Below are positions 35,168 to 44,412 of a DNA stretch of 64,000 nt, one piece after another. The translations under genes and the position numbers were made by a program. The DNA comes from Bdellovibrionota bacterium (GTDB lineage Bacteria > Bdellovibrionota > Bdellovibrionia > Bdellovibrionales > Bdellovibrionaceae). The stretch spans positions 62,001 through 126,000 of the forward strand of contig CAUJGP010000015.1 in assembly GCA_963170155.1 (NCBI GenBank), written 5' to 3'. The first letter of the stretch is position 1. Every line of letters begins with the position of its first letter. The notes below the pieces were generated by a model, which saw nothing but the letters and a program-made list of their open reading frames with translations, was not told the origin of the DNA and made no database searches.

Positions 35168-36040
35168 TTATAAATCTTCTAAAAATTGATCCAAAAACTG
35201 AGAGAGAGACTGACTCTGAGGCTTCCATTGGAATTGCTTCTGAAACTTGGAAGAGTCAGCAATCACCCGTTGAGGCTCACCTGGTCTCATCAACGATTGA
35301 TCCACTTCAAATTCTACTTTTTTACCAAATCGCTCAGATAATTCTAAAATTAATTGGCAAAGATTTTTTCCATAGCCTGAACCAATATTATAAGTTTGAA
35401 CTTCTAAAGATTCTGTCTTGCTTCTGAGTAAGAGTGAAAATGCACTTATCAGATCTTGAATAGTAGAAAAATCTCGATCTACCTCGATATTGCCAACCTT
35501 CAGTCGAACAACCGATGACGGAGAATCTTTAATCTGCTTTAGTATTGATGGTAAAACAAATCGGGTACTTTGCGTTTTATGGGTATGGTTGTACATTCGC
35601 AGAATAGTAAGATGCCCCTGATACAATCGTGCTAACTCGGTCATAGCCAGTTCGGCACATAGTTTAGAGCGAGCATAAACATTGCCTGGCTTAATCTTTG
35701 TAGTTTCATTATGCGGTACAGGCTCATCTTCATCATAAACTTGCCCTGTACTCGTAAAAATAAGGTGACCCCCTCTATTTTGGCGAAAAAAGATTTCTGC
35801 TAAAGTACAAGATAAGCCGACATTCACTTTATAAGCTTCAAGAATATTTTTTTCACAATCTCCTACGGCACTCATAGCAGCCAAATGCAAAAAGACAGGA
35901 GTCTCTTGTAAAGACTCCTTGATAAAAGCTTCATTCGATAATAATTCAAAAGACAAAGGAGAAAACTGAAACTGATCTTTTAATGCACCAATAACCGAAG
36001 ACCCAATAAATCCACTACTGCCTGTAATTGCCACTTTCAT
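35168..36040 (-). CDS. rmd: NAD(P)-dependent sugar reductase, probable GDP-4-keto-6-deoxymannose reductase
   Basis: A 290-residue extended SDR. GSSGFIGSS is the Rossmann loop (7-15). TSTGQVYD stands where Ser/Thr-SAEVYG is usual. YARSK is the catalytic Tyr/Lys. MRPGEPQRVIADSSKFQKQF resembles the RP-x-D-x-P-x-x-x-x-D-x-S/T-K end of RMD. It lies 18 bp behind gmd on the same strand, so the pair likely makes GDP-D-rhamnose, competing with Per for the keto intermediate. A C4 reductase or an epimerase of another nucleotide sugar is an alternative. The name is an inference from context. Confidence 0.65.
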   Translation of the reverse strand: MKVAITGSSGFIGSSVIGALKDQFQFSPLSFELLSNEAFIKESLQETPVFLHLAAMSAVGDCEKNILEAYKVNVGLSCTLAEIFFRQNRGGHLIFTSTGQVYDEDEPVPHNETTKIKPGNVYARSKLCAELAMTELARLYQGHLTILRMYNHTHKTQSTRFVLPSILKQIKDSPSSVVRLKVGNIEVDRDFSTIQDLISAFSLLLRSKTESLEVQTYNIGSGYGKNLCQLILELSERFGKKVEFEVDQSLMRPGEPQRVIADSSKFQKQFQWKPQSQSLSQFLDQFLEDL

Positions 36041-36058
36041 GAAAGTACTTTCATAGCC

Positions 36059-37165
<1,107 letters not shown>

Positions 37166-37259
37166 TTAAGATAAACAAACTTATAGACTGCGAAATTGAC
37201 AATGTCTTAAAGTCAAAATAACTGTAAGTAATATTCATAATCCTACTGGAGGTCCCTCA

Positions 37260-38642
37260 ATGATACCTGTCATTCTGTCTGGAGGCAGCGGAACACGCTT
37301 GTGGCCTGTTTCCAGAACTAAACTACCAAAGCAATTTTGCGAAATATTTAGCCAATCGCTTCATTCAGCCACCCTTCAACGGCTCCTTCCTCTCGGCTCC
37401 CCATGGATTATTACAGCCCAAGGACTTAGAGACCTCACTCTACGCGATGCTAAAACCTATGATATTCCAGCCGATCAAATTTTACTTGAACCCATGAGTC
37501 GTAATACAGCTCCGGCTATTGCTTTGCTTTGTCGTAATCTTCAAATGAAAGGCCTCCAAAACTCTATTGTTGGAATTTTTCCTGCAGACCATCTCATTGA
37601 AAATCAAGCGGAGTTTCAAGCGGTTTTAAAGTTGGCGAGCGAAATTGCCGAACAAGAGAAAATTGTGACATTAGGACTAAAGCCCACTCAACCCGCTACA
37701 GGCTACGGTTATATTCAAATTAGTCCCGAAGTAGAAATGCAAAAATCATCTCTTAATGCTTTTAAAGTCGAAAAATTCCATGAAAAACCCTCCTATGATC
37801 TCGCCGTACAATTTCTAGCGTCAGGTCACTTTTTTTGGAATGCAGGAATCTTTGTTTTTAAAATTGCTACCATGATCGAAGCGTTTCAAAAATACCAACC
37901 TCAAATTTGGTCTCAAATCAGCGAACTTAAATCAGACCTCTCAAACTTATCCTCCATTTATGAAAAAATTCAAAATATCAGCATTGATTACGCTATTATG
38001 GAAAAGCTCGATCCCCATCAACTCTGCTGCGTTCCCTGTGACGTGGGCTGGAATGATGTTGGATCTTGGGATGCTATTCAAGAAATTCTCGGCACACACT
38101 CTGATAACAAACTTGAAGTCAATGCGTCGAATAACTTTGTTCATTCCTCTCTTGATAAAAAATATGCTTTCATTGAAGTCAATGACCTCATCGTTGTTGA
38201 TACCGAAGACGCGACTTTAATTGCAAAAAAAGGGCACACGCAATCGGTTAAAGAAGTTGTGGATGCCCTTAAAGCCACAAACCCATCTCTCACAAAAGAC
38301 CATACCTTCGAATTACGACCCTGGGGACAATATGAAATCCTGAGAGACGAGGAACATTTCAAATCCAAAGTGATTCAAGTCCTTCCAAACGAACAAATCT
38401 CTTACCAAAGCCATGCCAAACGTGAAGAACATTGGCTCGTCACCAAAGGGAAGGGTGAAGTTATTTTAGAGGATAAGATTATTCCTGTAAGTCCTGGCAC
38501 CTATGTTAAGATTCCTCTTGGTGCTAAGCATAGGATCCGAAATAACAATGATCAAGTGGTCGAATTCGTAGAGGTACAGCTTGGTTCTTATTTTGGAGAG
38601 GATGATATTGTTCGCTATCAAGATGATTACCAGCGCATTTGA
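37260..38642 (+). CDS. manC: Mannose-1-phosphate guanylyltransferase/mannose-6-phosphate isomerase
   Basis: A 460-residue bifunctional (type II) enzyme giving GDP-mannose. The N-terminal nucleotidyltransferase has GGSGTRLWPVSRTKLPKQF (9-27), VGIFPADHLI, FHEKPSYDLA with catalytic Lys, and WNAGIFVF. The C-terminal cupin (about 350-460) has RPWGQYE, KVIQVLPNEQIS, HWLVTKGKGEVILE and PLGAKHRIRN for isomerisation of fructose-6-phosphate. The start has GGAGG seven bases upstream. Together with manB at 15.8 kb it completes the GDP-mannose route. Its stop lies within an inverted repeat that may terminate transcription. Confidence 0.95.
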   Translation: MIPVILSGGSGTRLWPVSRTKLPKQFCEIFSQSLHSATLQRLLPLGSPWIITAQGLRDLTLRDAKTYDIPADQILLEPMSRNTAPAIALLCRNLQMKGLQNSIVGIFPADHLIENQAEFQAVLKLASEIAEQEKIVTLGLKPTQPATGYGYIQISPEVEMQKSSLNAFKVEKFHEKPSYDLAVQFLASGHFFWNAGIFVFKIATMIEAFQKYQPQIWSQISELKSDLSNLSSIYEKIQNISIDYAIMEKLDPHQLCCVPCDVGWNDVGSWDAIQEILGTHSDNKLEVNASNNFVHSSLDKKYAFIEVNDLIVVDTEDATLIAKKGHTQSVKEVVDALKATNPSLTKDHTFELRPWGQYEILRDEEHFKSKVIQVLPNEQISYQSHAKREEHWLVTKGKGEVILEDKIIPVSPGTYVKIPLGAKHRIRNNNDQVVEFVEVQLGSYFGEDDIVRYQDDYQRI

Positions 38643-38654
38643 CTCGCTGGTAAT
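38626..38654 (+). terminator. Candidate hairpin terminator at the manC end
   Basis: ATTACCAGCG (38626-38635) and CGCTGGTAAT (38645-38654) form a perfect 10-bp stem with a nine-base loop that contains the manC stop. A run of five T follows about a dozen bases later (CAGTTTTT). The stem is good, but the T-run is too far for a textbook terminator. It lies between convergent genes. Confidence 0.45.
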
Positions 38655-38744
38655 ATCAAAAACAGTTTTTAACAACGATTTATCACGGAAAAAGACATCT
38701 CAAGCGCCTCAAAGCAAACAATGACTCTGTTATTAAGTAAACTA

Positions 38745-39296
38745 TTAAACGAACTTGGGATTTTTTTTGTACTCCAAAAAACTTTTTTCGTTTTTATCTT
38801 TATCACTCAAAGATGGATTCATGTTACCCCAGGGAATTGCTAATTCAGGGTCAGCCCAATGAATTCCGCCCTCCCCGCTTTTATCCCATAAGGCATCTAC
38901 TTTGTAGCTAAGATCAGCACCGTCTTCTGACAGCACTAAAAAGCCATGCGCAAAACCAGCGGGCACCCATAACCATTCTGGCTTATCTCCCTGAAGAAGC
39001 GCTGTAATAAACTTTCCGTACGAAGGAGAAGAAGCTCTAATATCCACAACCACATCGAGAATTTGCCCTCGCGTGCAAGTGACAAGCTTGCTTTGAGGCT
39101 GATTCCATTGATAATGCAAACCCCGAAGAGTGCCATAATCAGATCGCGAAAAATTGTCCTGAATAAATTGATTTTGTATACCTAAATCTTTGAATTGATC
39201 AATGCGATATCTTTCGCAAAAAAAACCTCTGCTATCCTGATACAATTTAGGAGAAATAAGGGCTGGACCTTCTATTTCAAATCGTTGAATATCCAT
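38745..39296 (-). CDS. rfbC: dTDP-4-dehydrorhamnose 3,5-epimerase
   Basis: It epimerises C3 and C5 of dTDP-4-keto-6-deoxyglucose, the third step to dTDP-L-rhamnose. It is 183 residues, the usual RmlC length. DSRGFFCERYR is the opening motif, TLRGLHYQ contains the catalytic His, GQILDVVVDIR follows, then PAGFAHGFLVLSE and LSYKVDALWD with the catalytic Tyr. The end (IHWADPELAIPW) is also typical. It stands alone, convergent with manC and 35 kb from rfbBAD, and completes that pathway. No clear Shine-Dalgarno precedes its ATG. The upstream 140 bp (39297-39437) hold no gene. Confidence 0.95.
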   Translation of the reverse strand: MDIQRFEIEGPALISPKLYQDSRGFFCERYRIDQFKDLGIQNQFIQDNFSRSDYGTLRGLHYQWNQPQSKLVTCTRGQILDVVVDIRASSPSYGKFITALLQGDKPEWLWVPAGFAHGFLVLSEDGADLSYKVDALWDKSGEGGIHWADPELAIPWGNMNPSLSDKDKNEKSFLEYKKNPKFV

Positions 39297-39437
39297 AATT
39301 TATATTTAATAAAAAAATCACAAAGAAGTAAACCACTAGTTGCTGGCATTCATTGAATTTTTGCGGTCACTCTCTCATAAATCGCAGTTGCGAGGCTCTT
39401 TGTTGTGATTCTTTTTTGATGTTGCCACACCAGCTCA

Positions 39438-41318
39438 TTATTCTCGTGGTTGAAGTGAATTCAATTCTTCCCAACGAGAGTACAAAGATTCAATTTTCTT
39501 TTGTTGCTGATGGATGGATTCCGAGAGCGTGGCTAACCGCGCATATTGAGAAGAGCCCTCGGGAGACTGAAGCTCCTCTTGCAATTGAGATAACTGAGTT
39601 TCTTCATCCATGATCTTTTGCTCGATTTTTTCGAACTCAACCTGCTCTTTATAGGTTCGCTTTCTTTGACGCCCCTCATTCTTGTGAAAAGATGCGAAGG
39701 CCTCAGATGGAATTGTTTCGGGAGAAGAAGAATTAGAAACATTCCCCACTGATGCCGGAGGAGGCCCATCTGATTTTTCTACCACGTGTTCTTTCTTTGT
39801 TTTTTGCCACTCTTCCCATTGAAAATAATCAGCAAATTGAAGAACTCCTCCTTGCCCATCAAAAGCCAATAACACTGTTGCAACCTGATCCATGAAATAG
39901 CGATCGTGAGTGACGAGAATAATGGATCCAGGAAAAGCCTCGAGGGCCTCTTGAAAAGTATCGAGAGTATCAACATCCAAGTCGTTCGTGGGCTCATCCA
40001 AAATAAGCACTTGCTCCGTTTGCAGCATCATTCGTGCTAGAAGTAAGCGGCTTTGTTCACCTCCCGAAAGTCGCCCGGCAGGTAAATCCATTTGCTCGGG
40101 ACGAAAGTGAAAGCGCGACAGATACGAGCGAGCGAAAACGGGTTGCCCTTGTAAATGAACATAATCGCCCTCAGGACAAAGATTTTTGAGCACACTTAAT
40201 TTTAAATCCAAGCTTTCTTTTTTTTGTTCAAAATAAGAAAACTTAACTCCCTCTGTAATTTTAACCACACCTTGATCAGGTGCGACCTGACCAACTAAAA
40301 TGCGAATCAAGGTGGACTTCCCACATCCATTCGTTCCCAATAAACCCACTCGCGCCCGTGCGGGCAAAATAAAATCAAAGTTTTCAAAAAGTGTTCGTTG
40401 ATCAAATCTCTTCGTGATTTTCTGAGCTTCAATCAACTTTTTAGGGGATCTCCCCATTGACCCAAAGTCAAAACGCGAGAGGCGTTCGCGACGTTTTTCT
40501 TTCAATAAAGCCACCTCATCAGCTAAGTCATGGGCTCTCGCTATTCGTGCTTTTTGTTTTGTTTGGCGCGCTTTCGCCCCCCGCCTTAACCAAGCTGTTT
40601 CTTGTCGCAAAACATTCCGACGAGCTTCTTCTAAATGAGCCTGCGCAGATAAAAGCGATGTCTTGACGTCTAAAAAATCAACATAAGCCCCTTCAAACTT
40701 AATGAGCCCATCAGGATTCTTTCGATCTAAATCAAAAATTCGATCACAAGTATTTTGCAAAAAAAGCCGGTCATGGGTCACAATCAAACACGCCAATTGG
40801 TTTTGACGATCGAGCCAATCTTCCAGCCACAAAATACTTTCAATATCCAAATGATTGGTAGGTTCATCCAGCAAAAGCAAGTTCGGTCGCTTAGCCATCT
40901 CTTTGGCTAAAGCCACTTTCTTTTGCCATCCTCCCGAAAGTTCCGAAACTTTTTTATCGTAACTAATCCCAGCTTCATCAAAGCCAAACTTAGAAATCAA
41001 CTCCCAAGTTAAAGAAATATTATCCGGATCATCGGGATCGCTCGTGCTAGCTAAAATTAAATCATAAATGGTTTCTGTTGAATGAAATTGTGGGTTTTGT
41101 TCTAAATAAGCTAATCGCAATCCCTGTGCAAAAGTAATTTGACCACTATCAGGAGCCATGGCCTTCGCTATGATTTTTAGTAACGTGGATTTACCGGCTC
41201 CATTGGGACCAATCAAGGCCACGCGGTGACCTTCATCAATGGAAAAACTTATTTTTGAAAATAAATTTTGTGCTCCAAACGATTTTGAAATTTGAAAAGA
41301 GGAGACAAGAACACCCAT
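39438..41318 (-). CDS. uup: ABC-F family ATPase, Uup-like
   Basis: A 626-residue cytoplasmic protein with two ABC domains and no membrane segment. Domain 1 has GPNGAGKSTLLKII, LSGGWQKKVALA and LLLLDEPTNHLD. Domain 2 has GTNGCGKSTLIRIL, LSGGEQSRLLLA and LILDEPTNDLD. The linker between them and the C-terminal coiled coil (about 555-626, KTYKEQVEFEKIEQKIMDEE) match Uup. Such proteins act on ribosomes or branched DNA rather than transport. The start follows AAGGG. It is the first clearly housekeeping gene to the right of the polysaccharide locus. Confidence 0.9.
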   Translation of the reverse strand: MGVLVSSFQISKSFGAQNLFSKISFSIDEGHRVALIGPNGAGKSTLLKIIAKAMAPDSGQITFAQGLRLAYLEQNPQFHSTETIYDLILASTSDPDDPDNISLTWELISKFGFDEAGISYDKKVSELSGGWQKKVALAKEMAKRPNLLLLDEPTNHLDIESILWLEDWLDRQNQLACLIVTHDRLFLQNTCDRIFDLDRKNPDGLIKFEGAYVDFLDVKTSLLSAQAHLEEARRNVLRQETAWLRRGAKARQTKQKARIARAHDLADEVALLKEKRRERLSRFDFGSMGRSPKKLIEAQKITKRFDQRTLFENFDFILPARARVGLLGTNGCGKSTLIRILVGQVAPDQGVVKITEGVKFSYFEQKKESLDLKLSVLKNLCPEGDYVHLQGQPVFARSYLSRFHFRPEQMDLPAGRLSGGEQSRLLLARMMLQTEQVLILDEPTNDLDVDTLDTFQEALEAFPGSIILVTHDRYFMDQVATVLLAFDGQGGVLQFADYFQWEEWQKTKKEHVVEKSDGPPPASVGNVSNSSSPETIPSEAFASFHKNEGRQRKRTYKEQVEFEKIEQKIMDEETQLSQLQEELQSPEGSSQYARLATLSESIHQQQKKIESLYSRWEELNSLQPRE

Positions 41319-41326
41319 GAATTCCC

Positions 41327-42118
41327 TTACTGAAAAATTTCAGTTAAAAAAGCTCTCGCTCGATCAAAAGACCTGACATCAACGACAGAGTTATACGCTG
41401 CTCCCTTTGTGATGTCATTCCCCGCCCCTTCATCGGTGAAGCTATGAACCGCCCCTCCATATTTAACAAGCTCATAATCCACCTTATGCGTTTGCATCTC
41501 TGATTCAAACGCCGCTAAATCTTTAGCCGAAACAAAAGGATCGATCGCCCCATGAAGAGCAAGAACTTTGGATTTGATCTGAGTTCCGTCAGCAGGGGTT
41601 GGACTGTCCAATCCGCCATGAAAAGAAATCACTCCTTTGAGAGATTCACCACTTCGAGCACTTTCCAAAGCCGCTGTGCCTCCAAAACAATAGCCCAGAA
41701 CTGCTATTTTTTCTCCATTGACGTTCTTCTGCTTTTTCAATTCTTCGATCGCTAACTTGACTCGATCTCGCAATAGCTTTCGGTCACTTTTATATTTACC
41801 TGATAAAGCCCCTGCCTCTTGTGGTGATTGAGGTCTCACTCCCTTACCGTAAATATCAGCCACAAAAACATGGTAACCAAGCTTTTGAAAACGTTTCGCT
41901 TGTTTTTCAGCTTCTGCCGTCACACCCATCCAATTAGGAACTAAAACAAGACCGGGAGATTTCTTTTTAGAAGCCGGAAAAAACAAGCCCTCAAAAGCAC
42001 TCTCACCGGATTGATACGGGTGAGTGAGCTTTGCTTCACTCTTTTGAGCAAAAACAAGCAAACTACTGAAGAAGAAAAATAAAAATCGCTGAGACCATAA
42101 TGAATGCTGTTGAATCAT
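41327..42118 (-). CDS. Secreted dienelactone-hydrolase-family protein
   Basis: A 263-residue alpha/beta hydrolase. Residues 1-28 are a likely Sec signal peptide (FLFFFFSSLLVFA). The catalytic triad of the family is visible: Cys in VLGYCFGGTAAL, Asp in ALHGAIDPFV and His in GAVHSFTDEGA. The VADIYGKGVRP segment and a GxCxGG nucleophile elbow are classic DLH features. The true substrate is unknown; many family members do not act on dienelactones. The ATG has a very strong GAGGAGGTGG upstream. It lies between the ABC-F gene and a secreted protein on the same strand, at 8 and 12 bp, suggesting an operon. Confidence 0.85.
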   Translation of the reverse strand: MIQQHSLWSQRFLFFFFSSLLVFAQKSEAKLTHPYQSGESAFEGLFFPASKKKSPGLVLVPNWMGVTAEAEKQAKRFQKLGYHVFVADIYGKGVRPQSPQEAGALSGKYKSDRKLLRDRVKLAIEELKKQKNVNGEKIAVLGYCFGGTAALESARSGESLKGVISFHGGLDSPTPADGTQIKSKVLALHGAIDPFVSAKDLAAFESEMQTHKVDYELVKYGGAVHSFTDEGAGNDITKGAAYNSVVDVRSFDRARAFLTEIFQ

Positions 42119-42130
42119 CCTACCACCTCC

Positions 42131-42871
42131 TCAAGGCTTCATCTTAAAAACAGAAGTTAAAGATGAAATATCTAAATGCTCACACCTTTGACTTAAATAT
42201 TGAGCCAAGCCCACATCATCATTCCAACGGAAAAATCGGTCGCCATCGGAATCATAAATAAAAAGCTCCTGAGACCGAACGATACAACTCTGACCTTTGG
42301 GGTCTCGAAACCGACATTTATTCTGCGGATCAGATGAAGGACTTTCGCCTATCTTAAACCCGCAATCAAGAAAAAGTTTTGCATGAGCTTGAATTTCAAA
42401 ACCACCTTGGTTGTGAGGATTCACTTTTGGGTCTTCAAAAAATACAGCATGACTCATTGAAAGCACTCGCATCGTTTTTGCCTCAAAAATGAGACTCTCA
42501 CCCGACGCCAGAATAATTTTTATTTGATCCTTTTCTAAATCCACCACAAATTTTGGAGTCATCCGACGAGGAAAAGTATAGTATTCGCGTGCTCCGGTAT
42601 CTCGAGAGTCTGGCCCTGCGCCAAAAGAATTAAAAACTAAAAATAAACCATCACTCCCAAACATAAAATCACGGTAGATTAAATCTTTATAAGCTAAATT
42701 ATTGTGGGCATTGACCCAGCAACTTTGACCAGAAGGGCTGAGAGTTCTCGACATTTGGACCACACCTAAAGTGGCTCTCTCCTCTATACAAGAGTCCTCT
42801 GTGGATTTACTTTGATGAGGTAAAAACAAAATAACTAGAATGAAAGAAAGCGATAAATAAGACCTATTCAT
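42131..42871 (-). CDS. Secreted protein of unknown function
   Basis: A 246-residue protein that I do not recognise. Residues 1-23 form a signal peptide (YLSLSFILVILFLPHQSKS). The mature part has six or so cysteines (SCIEER, SGQSCWVNA, LDCGFK, NKCRF, SCIVRS, QRCEHL), suggesting disulfides in the periplasm or outside. No membrane helix follows. AAAGGATTCC precedes the ATG. It sits 12 bp upstream of the dienelactone-hydrolase-like gene. Function unknown. Confidence 0.65.
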   Translation of the reverse strand: MNRSYLSLSFILVILFLPHQSKSTEDSCIEERATLGVVQMSRTLSPSGQSCWVNAHNNLAYKDLIYRDFMFGSDGLFLVFNSFGAGPDSRDTGAREYYTFPRRMTPKFVVDLEKDQIKIILASGESLIFEAKTMRVLSMSHAVFFEDPKVNPHNQGGFEIQAHAKLFLDCGFKIGESPSSDPQNKCRFRDPKGQSCIVRSQELFIYDSDGDRFFRWNDDVGLAQYLSQRCEHLDISSLTSVFKMKP

Positions 42872-43011
42872 AAGGAATCCTTTCCCAAAATAAGATTATT
42901 AATAAATGCCAACCCTTTGTGGGTATTGCCAATGCAAAATCACCACTATACTCACCATCATAATTACAATTTCTATCGCGAACCTTTCCTTGGTATTGCG
43001 ACAACTAACTA

Positions 43012-43521
43012 TTAATCCTTAAAGACACCTACAACGACAGAACCCGCAGGAACATCCTTCATGACAAAAGCGTTCGCTCCAATACGAGAATCACTTCCTA
43101 TGTGAACAGGACCCAAAATTTTAGCGCCTGTTCCTATAACAACCCGGTCTCCGACAGTGGGATGCCTCTTAATAGGATCAAATCGAACCCCTCCCAGAGT
43201 CACTTCATGGAAAATAATGCAATCATCACCAATCTCCGCTGTCTCACCAATAACTGTGGCCATTCCATGATCAATCACCAACCGCCGCCCTAATTTGGCT
43301 CCAGGATGAATTTCAATCCCTGTCAACCAGCGGCTGAGTTCGGAAACAAATCTGGCCAAAAAATAAAATTTATTTTGGTAAAGATGGTGAGCTAACACAT
43401 GACAACAAATCGCTTTGGGACCTGGATACAGAAGTATAATTTCCCAATAAGATTTGGCTGCTGGATCATAATCTTTATAAGCTTTAAAAAATTCGTATAA
43501 TTTATCCACGATTCTACTCAT
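43012..43521 (-). CDS. cysE: Serine O-acetyltransferase, short form
   Basis: It makes O-acetylserine for cysteine synthesis from serine and acetyl-CoA. It is 169 residues: a short N-terminal helical part, then left-handed beta-helix repeats with [54 protein letters not shown] and [14 protein letters not shown]. The catalytic His residues ([12 protein letters not shown]) are present. The chain stops three residues after VVVGV, where the family normally continues V-P-G/A-R and a regulatory tail used for cysteine feedback and CysK binding. The product is probably feedback-insensitive (inference). Confidence 0.88.
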   Translation of the reverse strand: MSRIVDKLYEFFKAYKDYDPAAKSYWEIILLYPGPKAICCHVLAHHLYQNKFYFLARFVSELSRWLTGIEIHPGAKLGRRLVIDHGMATVIGETAEIGDDCIIFHEVTLGGVRFDPIKRHPTVGDRVVIGTGAKILGPVHIGSDSRIGANAFVMKDVPAGSVVVGVFKD

Positions 43522-43565
43522 TCCCTACGGATTCCCAATCAAAGCTAACTTTTATTGGTGAATCA

Positions 43566-44324
43566 CTATTTTTCTTTTCTACCTATGACTTTATCACACA
43601 ACAACTCTGGAAAATTAGAATCAATAATAGTTAAATGTGTCAATGCCCTTGTCCCCAATTCTTGCGCCACACGAATTAAAAAAGTTCCCGCTAAGAGACT
43701 TACATGGCGCCCATCCGTCACGTTTACCTCGATTCCGTCTTTCCTTATCTTTTTTAAGTAACTCTTAGTCACATCAAAAAACTTTCCGCAGCCACTCCCT
43801 AAAAGCTGGCCCTCACCGCCGGTCGCAGGAGAATCTTTCCTTGCAATGGAGTCACTCAAAAACAGCACCTGAGCCGAAACTGGGTTCACAGTGTAACTCG
43901 GTTCGAAACTTAAAATAAAAGTCCCCTTGGGGCTTTTAATATAATGAGCAAGATCAATATAAATCCCTGTGGATTTTTTAGATTTAAATTCATAATTTTT
44001 GCCTCCAAGAACCCCTGGTGTTTTCTCCTTCAATCTCAAAGTCAAACCCACGATCACATTTTCTTCAAAACGCTTGGACTCCCCTACAAAAGGAACTATT
44101 TTTCCTTTTGAATTAATCACTTTTTTTTCTTCCAATAAATCCCAGACAAGCGTTGGAATAAAAAAGTCCTGATGAGTTCCAAAATTATCTTTGGTTTCAT
44201 AAGCATCCTCAACGGATTCACTCTCTGATAAGAGATTCTTTTGGCAAGCAATAACAGAAATATTCAAGATCATCAATAATAACAAACTCAGTTTAAGGGG
44301 TTTCATCTTGTTTTTAATTCCCAT
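43566..44324 (-). CDS. Putative lipoprotein of unknown function
   Basis: A 252-residue protein with a lipoprotein signal: basic start, hydrophobic LSLLLLMILNISV, and lipobox VIAC with Cys at about 27. The mature part is soluble, with no recognised domain; IYIDLAHYIKSPKGTFILSF and SGCGKFFDVTKSYLKK are notable. AAGGAG lies eight bases before the first ATG, which supports it over the ATG at residue 7. It is probably an envelope lipoprotein with a lineage-specific role. Confidence 0.65.
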   Translation of the reverse strand: MGIKNKMKPLKLSLLLLMILNISVIACQKNLLSESESVEDAYETKDNFGTHQDFFIPTLVWDLLEEKKVINSKGKIVPFVGESKRFEENVIVGLTLRLKEKTPGVLGGKNYEFKSKKSTGIYIDLAHYIKSPKGTFILSFEPSYTVNPVSAQVLFLSDSIARKDSPATGGEGQLLGSGCGKFFDVTKSYLKKIRKDGIEVNVTDGRHVSLLAGTFLIRVAQELGTRALTHLTIIDSNFPELLCDKVIGRKEK

Positions 44325-44412
44325 CTACAAAGCTCCTTGAGAACAGGGCACAGAATGCCTTGTCTCTATTGAAACTCAATTATTGATGCTAAAAGAACAA
44401 TCTTTATTGGCA

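Noticed and set aside
35153-35172. TATAAA/TTTATA inverted repeat between the acyltransferase and rmd-like genes
   Set aside because: Only six A/T pairs with an eight-base loop; expected by chance in AT-rich DNA and no T-tail.
39297-39437. Possible remnant gene between rfbC and the ABC-F gene
   Set aside because: No frame shows protein-like patterns; only a five-bp inverted repeat (TCGCA/TGCGA) without a T-run.
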